From Lycorma delicatula (lineage: Eukaryota > Arthropoda > Insecta > Hemiptera > Fulgoridae): a stretch of DNA of 64,000 nucleotides. The notes beneath the pieces were generated by a model that was given only the letters and a program-made list of their open reading frames with translations, did no database searches and was not told where the DNA came from. Position numbers and translations under genes: made by a program. How positions within the stretch are numbered: the stretch's first letter is position 1; every line of letters starts with the position of its first letter. Shown piece by piece: positions 56,881 through 64,000 of this stretch. The DNA is taken from assembly GCF_047948215.1 (NCBI RefSeq), contig NC_134455.1:346503842-346567841 (forward strand), given 5' to 3'.

Positions 56881-57041
56881 AGTTGGACATAGATAGATAC
56901 GTCAAGAAAGACGAGCTGGGCAATGGATGTTTGGGCTCTTGGATTTTCAGTGGTTACAGACGGCGTTTATAGAGTCATTGGCGCAGGCAGGACAAGAGAA
57001 CTGGGAGGAGGTTGACATCCTAGATGACGTATCCTAAATGA

Positions 57042-57073
57042 GCATCCTAGATCGACGAAGTCGTCTAGGATGC
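57042..57073. repeat. Inverted duplication inside LINE
   Basis: GCATCCTAGA pairs with TCTAGGATGC, with CGAC/GTCG nearer the centre and one bulged base. CATCCTAGAT-GACG also occurs directly at 57016-57029, so this is a local direct and inverted duplication. Confidence 0.65.
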
Positions 57074-57084
57074 TTGCACTTCGA

Positions 57085-58147
57085 CCTTGAAGAGAAGAGA
57101 GGTGCGGTCGCGTCCAATGCAGATATATTGGTGGTCGGACTACATTGCCGATCTGCGGAGGATATGTGTTCGCAAAAGGCGTATCCTCACGAGTTTAAGA
57201 GGGAGAGGATCGACAGGAGACCGAGAGAGCCATGACAGAATGGAAAGATTCTGCAAGGAGCCTCCGAGGAGCCATCAACAAAGGCCACGCGGAATAGATG
57301 GTGGGAGATCTGTATCCAGCTGGAGGAGAACCCCTGGGGCATAGCATAAAAATTGGTAACAAAGAGGCTGGGAAGATCACTCCCCAGGCTTCGTGAGGTG
57401 CAACTCCGGGAAACAATGCACGCCTTGTTTCTGAGAGATGAGATGCTGAGATGGAGGGAGTTGGCAGCCACAGACATACCGCGTATCACTTCGGAGGTGC
57501 TGTGGTACGCGGTCTCTCGACTACGTCTTGGAAATAGCCCAGAAATGAATGGAGTGCCTGCAGAGGCAATTAGGGCGTTGGTGAAGGCCTCCCCGATCAC
57601 TTTTTTGGAAGTATTTAATGAATACCTATTTAAGAAGAGATTCCCAACACCAAGGAAGGTGAAATCTAACAAGTCGGATTTCCGACTTGTTAGAAGGTGT
57701 CTTTGGTGAGTGTGCTCTTAAAATCAGGAAAGGATCCGAGTGAGGTCAGCAGTTATCGACTCATCCCATCAGCCTTTTGCCGGTAAGTTCAAGTTGCTTG
57801 AAAGACTGGTTGTGGAACGGCTCTGGAAACGCATCGAATGAACTCACTTCTAAATCGATGTGTATGGCTTCATGAAAGGGGTTGGCACCGAGGATTGCAT
57901 CTTAAATGCTCTTGCCAAGGTGGAAAGCGCCGACTGTAAATATGTTTTTGCAATTTTTATTGACATAGAGGCTAATCGTACGGCTCTGTTTGGAGATGCG
58001 CACCTGGCTGTGAAAAAGTCCGTCACCAGGGGAAGCCCGCAGGGTTCTTTTCTCGGTCTCCTGCTGTGGAATCTGATATTTGACGGATTTCTGGGATTGA
58101 AATTCCCAGAAGGGGTCACGGCCCAGGCTTTCACTGTCTCCTTTTAG
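57085..58147 (+). pseudogene. R1-clade ORF2 linker and RT fingers/palm
   Basis: Pieces in several frames: YWWSDYIADLRRICVRKRRI, then NPWGIAYKIVTKRLGRSLPR, LRLGNSPEMNGVPAEAIRAL, FLEVFNEYLFKKRFPTPRK, and SVLLKSGKDPSEVSSYRLIP after a palindromic insertion. Next YGFMKGVGTEDCILNALAKV, FAIFIDIEAN (first catalytic Asp) and RGSPQGSFLGLLLWNLIFDG. About 60 codons are missing between IDIEAN and the GSPQG block, and the sequence shifts frame where YADD should occur near 58140. Confidence 0.8.
57655..57699. repeat. 30-nt perfect palindrome between 7-bp direct repeats
   Basis: TCTAACAAGTCGGA (57665-57678), TT, TCCGACTTGTTAGA (57681-57694). GAAGGTG at 57655-57661 recurs at 57693-57699. Leaving out 57662-57699 joins PRKV directly to SLVSVLL in one frame, which is the expected RT reading. 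The palindrome is therefore a 38-nt insertion into the gene. Confidence 0.8.
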
Positions 58148-58160
58148 TTCGTGGTAATTC

Positions 58161-58716
58161 ATGACCACAGCTAGAAGACCGGGCACAGGCGGCTTTGTCG
58201 ACGCGGAGGGCTGGATGGACATTCAAAATTTAAAGATTTCTGTGCCCAGGACAAAGTGTATGGTTCTCAAGGGTGCAGACAAATTATCGTACAGTCGTAA
58301 CCCCCATATTAAGTATAAAGGCTGTGTAGCCAGCCCAGTTCGAGTTCATAAGTACCTAGGTGTTTTGTTTGATGAGAAGGTGCTGTTTAGCAACCACATT
58401 AGACATGTAGCAGCGGACGCCGTCTCTGTGGTTGCACAAGCTTAGGAGGATTGCTCGGATGGATTACGGGCTGTCGGGCCATCATTTGTACATGGTGTAC
58501 CGAGGTGTCTTCGAAAGTATAGCCTCTTATGCTGCGTCCGTTTGGGCGCATGGGTTGGACAGAAATCGAGTACTTATTCAGAATTTAAGGAGTGCCCAGT
58601 GCAGAGCATTAAAAGTATGGACTGGTGTTTTTAAAACAACCTCCTACAAGGCTAGCACCGTATTGGGAAAGGCTCTCCCAATCGACTTAGTGGTGAAAGT
58701 TCGGGCGGCCACGTAG
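58161..58716 (+). pseudogene. R1-clade ORF2 RT thumb region
   Basis: EGWMDIQNLKISVPRTKCMV with YLGVLFDEKVLFSNHIRHVA, then (shifted) MVYRGVFESIASYAASVWAHGL and RALKVWTGVFKTTSYKASTV with VLGKALPIDLVVKVRA. This matches the order in the 23-25 kb element (KYLGVLLDK, LYAAPIWGA, LTGVLPIDLQIKAR). Confidence 0.8.
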
Positions 58717-58865
58717 AAGTTGGGAAGAGGCGGGAGACCGAGATATTTGGGATGCGGTTTCGAGCCGGGTCTGTACCGGAGCGAAACGTTAATCACAATG
58801 CACCGGTTCTAAATTTCGTTCAGTTGCCCATCTCCCGCTTGAGAAGGAGACTTTAGAGCCTCGCG

Positions 58866-59275
58866 ATGGATCCATGGCAGCAAGAATGGCACACCACGAC
58901 TAAGGGAAGGTGCTTATATAGATTTATACAGGACTTGAGAGAATGGTATGTCTCTCCTTCGTTTTTAAGGGCAACATGTGCCCAGGTGCTCTTCAACCAC
59001 GCGTACGTGAACCAATATTTATCTCGGTTCCGCCTGACAGCTCATGAACTGTGCGTCTGCGGGGAGGTTCAGTCGAACGAACATATGATACTCGACTGCC
59101 CGGCTCTTTGGGGGGGGGGGGGGCGGTCTAGAACTTAGGCCACCCTGGAACTTAGAGGTCAAGGGGAAAATTGGCCATTCACAAGCGGCGAGTCAATGTG
59201 GCGTGAGCCGCATTGTCGGACCGTGTAGGTGTTCCTTGATGCCATTGCTTTGTTTAACCGACATCAGCAGTTTAT
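58866..59275 (+). pseudogene. R1-clade ORF2 C-terminal knuckle and tail
   Basis: MDPWQQEWHTTTKGRCLYRF begins a 90-codon frame with QVLFNHAYVNQYLSRF and CVCGEVQSNEHMILDC (the Cys/His knuckle). A run of 14 G at 59110-59123 then breaks the frame, and the tail continues as GESMWREPHCRTV and FNRHQQFI to about 59275. Confidence 0.75.
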
Positions 59276-59859
59276 TTAACGGGAAGACTCCTACCTCGCT
59301 GCTGTAGGAAGCTACCCGAGAGTTATGGATGGCCATCAGATAATTAAAGCACCAAGCGCTTTAATATTGGTGGACAGGTACTTGTTGGCATTCAGCGACA
59401 TAGACGTGAAAGCGAATTGCTGTCTTGACGACATAAATTTAATTTATTGGATGTCATATATATTTTAGTAGTTGACGGATTGCGCCTATCTATTTTAGAA
59501 AAAAGACAAGTGAGACGTGGGACACGAAGCAAGTGGTGTGTGGCACCATGCTTTGTTCGTTCACGCAATTAGGTTAGCTCTAGGAGCTAGTTAGGATGCT
59601 AGTCGCTAAACTGGTTCGAGGCTCAGTAGCCGTTTGTGGCACAGACATTCGGTCTTATGCTTTAGGGCGACCGAATGGGGTGGTGGCAGGAGAAATGCCA
59701 TGCAAATCAATCGTCTTGCTGATAGTAATAGCGTCCATCTTGGTCATCATCGTTCAACTGAGGAATTAGAAAAATTTGAAGCATGTCTAGATAAACGATA
59801 CCATTTACGGTTGCCTCTTGGAAGATGATAGGACCGTACAGTCTTTGTTTGCTTAGAAC
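59276..59859. other. Probable LINE 3' UTR and spacer
   Basis: Moderately GC-rich to about 59830, with no readable protein. It probably contains the LINE 3' UTR, but no poly-A tail marks its end. Confidence 0.35.
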
Positions 59860-60175
59860 ACAAAAAAATTGATCTCAGGGCTATCACGAATGTATTCCAA
59901 AGTTTTGTGAGAGTCTCTAAGTTTTTCCATAGCAGCTTCAGAGTCGCGTGGAATTCTGGTGATTTTGTATATTTAACAGAATAGTTTTGTCTCAACGAAG
60001 GTTTAGTGCTAAGAGTAAATTGCACGCTTACTTGGAGGAACCCAACCTTTACAAAAATTACGTTGAACTGCAGTTTCTGACTGAAAATCATGAAACCAAA
60101 ACACATAGCGAGCACGTTCCGCACCAGTAAATGTGAATTACTAACAACACTAATGATAGCGCCGGTGGCTGAATT
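59860..60175 (-). pseudogene. DUF4817-type transposase N-terminal fragment
   Basis: Minus strand: ERARYVFWFHDFQSETAVQR, NFCKGWVPPSKRAIYS, then TFVETKLFC and TRIPRDSEAAMEKLRDSHKT. This is the N-terminal helix-turn-helix part of a DUF4817-type transposase with stops. It is in a different frame from the long open frame on the same strand, which is accidental. The DDE core is absent. Confidence 0.7.
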
Positions 60176-60181
60176 CAGCAC

Positions 60182-61044
60182 TAATAAACTACATGAGTCA
60201 AAATTTGATGTGTTTTGCTATGAAATGAGACGTCAACCGAATCTGTAAGTTATCTAAATAAATTTTTATATGCTTTAGAAAGTTATGAAGTCTATTTTCA
60301 CCAGTAAACTAGTACCAACTTGTAGAAAATAAATTTTTAAAAGGTTACAGTAATAAAAATCTCGTACCAATATTGATTATCTATGTATGTGTAACATATT
60401 ATTTAAGTTGCTGTTACGAGCAATATCTCAGATAAAAAAAAATAAGGTATATAAATTAACTGAATTTTATAAAAGGAAATTGTAGGTGCACGCAGCATAA
60501 TTTATATTAAGATTTAAATCTTTAATGAATAGACTCAAAGACCGGAACTCCATCGTTCTGTCCATTTGCTAGTTATCAAAATGTAATTCATCAGATGGAG
60601 TGCCTATAGGTGAGGCGTAGATAAATTGAAATTGATGTATTGCATGACCTGTCTTACAGATACAAAGTGAATTATACTAAGTATACTTTCTTTCAGACCA
60701 TTATAATATATATAAAACTTTACTATAGTGTAAATTTAATTAACCGTATTTTCTTAATGGTTGTAAAATAATATGCCATCTTGGTTCAGTACCTCGGTTA
60801 GGATTAATTTTTCTAAATATTTATTATTTGCTGGTTCAATCAAATAAATAAATAAAAGTCTTTGTTTCGTTTATAATATAAACAATTTTTATTTTACTTT
60901 GAACTTGTAATTCATATATATATCATTATTATATCAATTAATTATACATTCGTAATAAACACAAGTTGAGTCTTTGGAGGATGGAACTAGACTGCCGAAA
61001 AATAAGGCATTAGACCAATTCAATTAATAAGAGTAAAGGAGTAT
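60182..61044. other. AT-rich spacer
   Basis: Nothing recognised. Confidence 0.4.
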
Positions 61045-61560
61045 TCCTTTTGGCACGCCGGAAGGCGGAGGTAGATTTTACGGGTGCTAAATATGGGATA
61101 AAAAGATTTCCACCTTAAAGTTAAGAAAAACTTCAAATTTACTCAATACGACAATGGTTGCATGTGAAAAAAGTTTCACGCGTTTTTAGCATACGACAAG
61201 GCCTCATCTTATAATTCCACCAAAGGTTTGATCATTCCTTGCCGTAAGGGTTGGTCATATCAAAAATTGTTTCAGACAAAAGTTTTAGGTAACGATTAGA
61301 GAACTAACGACCACTTTAAACCCATTCGAAACTGTGGCTATTAACGAAGGTATGATTTTTTTTTGTTTTCGAAATCTCATTTTTTCCACCCCCTGGGATA
61401 ATGGCTAGTGATATAAAAAAAAAACTTTACTTAGATGCGTTATAGGGTCTTATTCAAAGAATAGTAGGAGCTTTAAACGAATTCGATATTTTACTTAATA
61501 AGAAAGTTATAGCTTTTTTTTGTTTTTTCGAAAATAGGTAGCTTTCTTATGAAATATACT
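61045..61560. repeat. Repeat family E, copy 2
   Basis: Aligns with 39395-40160 from CCGGAAGGCGGAGGTAGATT to AATAAGAAAGTTATAG, then jumps directly to AGGTAGCTTTCTTATGAAAT. The inner part present in copy 1 is missing. Confidence 0.7.
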
Positions 61561-62204
61561 GAAAAGTAGAAATTTTTATTTTAAAATATAAAGTCCTTAA
61601 ACAAAATGTAAAGTTCCTCCTTTTAATAAAAATTGAGAAAATGAAAAACCTGAGTCTTAACAGTGGTTGACATTCAGTTAAACTAAATTGTTCTAAGTTT
61701 CACATACAGCGCCAGTTAAATGTTAATATTTTTTACATTCTACTGTTGATCTAAATTAAATGGGACCAGGTCATCGCAGTAAATCAGTGTTTCTCAATCT
61801 ATGGGGCGCGCTTACCTAGGGGGGCGTGAGCATATCGAAAGGAAAATATTGTTAAAAACCTCAATTAATTTACTGAAAGGAAAACAAAACAAATTACTTT
61901 CTGATATAATAAATAATAAAATATATATTTAAAATGATATAATACACTTATAAATCGGATTGTATTAGTACTGGACAATGTATTTAAGAATTAACTTATC
62001 AATAATAAATTAAAAAGAAGTTTAATAATTATTAGTGACTCCCTTGGGTCTGTCTTGCAGAACAAAGTTTTTCGAAGGAAGGTTATTATTAGAAATAAAC
62101 ACTGAGTTCTTTTTCTATATTTTGCGGAGATCTGTATTTTGTCTTCAAAGCAACCACCGCAGAAAATCCGGTTTCGCAAAGGTACGATGTTGAAAATGGT
62201 AATA
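61561..62204. other. AT-rich spacer
   Basis: Nothing recognised. Confidence 0.4.
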
Positions 62205-62700
62205 ATATACTCTTAATTTATAAGTTTGTTTAAAAAAACAATACACGTTAAATATATGTAATAGACAATAGATATGAAATAATAGATAATAAACAATGTT
62301 TAAGCGTTCCATATAGTAAAAAAAAAAAAAATTTGTTACAAAACTATTACCGGCCCGATTTAATTTATTATTCAACGAATAATCATAAGAATTGTATTAT
62401 TTCTGTAATTGAAATCGAGCCGGTAAGATTTTTGTAACAAATTTTTCTATTTCTTGCTTATTATATGGAACGCTTAAAAGTTGTTTATTATATATTATTG
62501 TATATCTATTTTCTATTACATATATTTAACCTATATTTTTTTATTAAACAAGTGTCTTACCTTCTTTGATATCAGTAACGTTTTATTAAAAACAGTTTTA
62601 TTTATATTTCAGAAATTTTTGTTTTTTGAGCGGAACAAAATATCTACGAGACTCTTAACGTACGGTTTACAATTTCATTGTAATTTTTTTAAAATTAAAA
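62205..62700. repeat. Large palindromic repeat G, copy 2
   Basis: Same palindrome as 32935-33480: TTTGTTACAAAACTATTACC, GGCCCGATTTAATTTATTAT, centre near 62380, AATTGAAATCGAGCCGGTAA, TTTGTAACAAATTTTTCTAT, CTTATTATATGGAACG. The right arm reaches about 62700 (TTTTTGTTTTTTGAGCGGAA and beyond) and corresponds to the left outer part of copy 1. Each copy is cut on the opposite side, so the full element should be near 0.9-1 kb. Confidence 0.85.
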
Positions 62701-62869
62701 CTATACAAAATTAATAAAAAGTTGACAAAACCTTTTTCATTTGGCAAATAATAATGTTAGCAGAGAAAGGGACATAGATCCCGATTCGTATGTTAATAAA
62801 ATGTTTTAAATTGTTTTTTTGTTTTTTTTTTTACGAATTGAAATGAATATTTCATTATTTTTTTATTGT

Positions 62870-63125
62870 TTATTAGTATGCAACATTAAAATTACGCAAT
62901 CATGTATATAAAGCGGAAAGTTTACTTCTGTCTGTCTGTTTGATGGTATGTTCTCGCATTACTGGAGAACCAACCGACCGATTGTTTCAAATTTGCAGAA
63001 TACACTTACGTTATACCAGGGAAGATTATAAGTCATAGACTGAAAAAATTAAAAATGAAATTAATTTCGGTCACCATAGCTACAGAAATAAGTTATGCTC
63101 TGGGCTAACTGTGGTAACCAAATCC
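62870..63125. repeat. Dispersed-repeat-like block
   Basis: TTTACTTCTGTCTGTCTGTT followed by GAGAACCAACCGACCGATTG has the wording of common insect repeat ends and is similar in kind to the 5' region of the Helitron and to the SINE-C core. No second copy in the window and no boundaries. Confidence 0.3.
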
Positions 63126-63284
63126 TTTTAAATAAATTAACAATATAATCCACCTTACCCACACGTTGATACGTTATCTAGATCTTTCGGCTTACTTGGA
63201 AGCCATCATCAGCAGTTAAAATTAATGCATTAAAGTCAAAGTTTAAAAATCATAGTTAAAATTTATAAACAGTCGTGACTGTTC

Positions 63285-64000
63285 CAGTCCTGGGTGATTT
63301 TTTAGTTACCCAATTGTTAATGTCTGGTAATTTTTTTCTAAGAAAGGGAAACTTTGTTTTGTGACACGAAGTTGGTAGCGCTACTCAACCGGTATAGATA
63401 CGGCAGTGTGAGTTGATTCTCCTTGAGCTGTGTAAACTTTTGTGCCGTTTCCGGTCGTGTTACGAACAGAATGTCTTTTACCATAGAACAACAAGTTTTC
63501 ATTCTTGAACAATATTTTGCTACGAAATCGTACGCGAGTGTAAAAGAATCATTTCAAATTAAATTTATTGGTGTTCCTCCGCCAGAAAAAATGTCAATTT
63601 CCAGGCTAGCAAACCGATTTCGAGAGACAGGTATTGTTTGCGACAGAAAACGTAGTGTTCGATCAACTCGCTTGACAGATGACGTTTTAGAGAATATGAA
63701 AACAAAATTACTCAATTCTCCACGGAAAAGTTTACAAAAACTTTCCATGCAAGTCGGTTTGTCATATTCGAGTGTTCAGAAAGCTGCTAAAAAATTGAAA
63801 TTGTATCCGTATTGCGTACGATCAGAGCTTCAGCCTCCAGATTTCAACAAGCGATGTAATATTGCCGTTGGTTTAGGTCTCTCGTAAATGATAACGGAAT
63901 CGAATTTTTAAACACAGTGTTCTTTAGTGATGAAGCTTGGATCCATCTCGACGGTTATGTGAACAGTCAAAACTGTCGAATTTGGGCGGTTGAAAATCCT
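63285..64000 (+). mobile_element. DUF4817/DDE transposon, copy 2 (cut by window end)
   Basis: The 5' end CTGGGTGATTTTTTAGTTAC matches the start of copy 1 at 34785, and similarity is continuous through the gene. The 3' half lies outside the window. Confidence 0.8.
63471..64000 (+). pseudogene. DUF4817/DDE transposase, partial
   Basis: The true start is ATG 63471 (MSFTIEQQVFILEQYFATKS). The N-terminal DNA-binding region is intact: YASVKESFQIKFIGVPPPEK, RLANRFRETGIVCDRKRS and KSLQKLSMQVGLSYSSVQKA. A one-base deletion near 63857 shifts the frame; after it SLVNDNGIEFLNTVFFSDEA with WIHLDGYVNSQN (Asp 1) continues to the window edge. This copy keeps the ATG and the reading at NCRIW that copy 1 lost, so the two have independent lesions. 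Confidence 0.85.

Larger units (their letters stand above)
56050..59275 (+). mobile_element. R1-clade LINE, ORF1 end plus most of ORF2
   Basis: Contains the ORF1 zinc knuckles, an overlapping ORF2 start, endonuclease, RT and C-terminal knuckle, in order over 3.2 kb. GC content rises sharply at 56.05 kb. Upstream ORF1 is missing and there is no recognisable poly-A, so the 5' and 3' limits are approximate (3' UTR may run to about 59.8 kb). Multiple frameshifts; no YADD motif survives. Confidence 0.85.

Noticed and set aside
59747..60181. 144-codon minus-strand frame as a gene
   Set aside because: The transposase similarity on this strand is in another frame with stops; the long open frame itself resembles nothing.

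Overview
The window is eukaryotic, AT-rich nuclear DNA. It is almost certainly arthropod and most likely insect: R1-clade and I-type non-LTR retrotransposons, a BEL/Pao relic, mariner and DUF4817-type transposases, Helitrons and three tRNA-derived SINE families lie next to each other. A hemipteran is my weak guess, from overall repeat flavour only. There is no operon structure. Only one open reading frame (20173-20961) looks like a possible host gene; nearly everything else recognisable is mobile DNA in various stages of decay.

Layout. 1-4091: AT-rich spacer with one SINE, two unassigned GC-richer relics and a compound (TA)n(GA)n microsatellite. 4107-10301: a near full-length I-type LINE (ORF1 with zinc knuckles; ORF2 with endonuclease, reverse transcriptase and RNase H) bounded by a perfect 15-bp target duplication. 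10.3-18.5 kb: spacer with SINE families B and C, a 0.55-kb fold-back element, the 3' tail of an R1-like LINE and repeat family D. 18.6-19.9 kb: BEL/Pao pol relic. 20.2-21 kb: coiled-coil ORF. 23.2-25.4 kb: well-preserved 5'-truncated R1-like LINE on the minus strand. 26-33.5 kb: LINE fragments of at least four kinds, SINEs and a palindromic repeat. 34.8-41.6 kb: two DUF4817/DDE transposase pseudogenes, a Helitron helicase relic, and repeats D and E. 41.6-47.1 kb: a decayed R1-type LINE and pieces of it. 48379-50505: an internally deleted Helitron with both termini intact. 51-53.6 kb: SINE-C and a mariner. 56.0-59.3 kb: a longer R1-clade LINE with overlapping ORFs. 59.9 kb to the end: transposase fragments, repeat E, a second copy of the large palindromic repeat, and a DUF4817 transposon cut by the window end.

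How the parts relate: LINE proteins probably mobilised the SINEs, and non-autonomous palindromic elements probably borrowed transposases, but no specific pairing can be shown from this window. The most unusual signals are: (i) short perfect palindromes inserted into decayed LINEs and spacer, two of them with identical 14+2+14 geometry and flanked by 7-8 bp direct repeats; (ii) a 3'-end stem-loop kept by base-pair changes in both arms in two copies of an R1-like LINE; (iii) a Helitron whose truncated Rep reading frame ends inside its own CTAG terminus; and (iv) two copies of a large palindromic repeat. I found no CRISPR, rRNA gene, functional tRNA gene or previously unknown multi-gene system.
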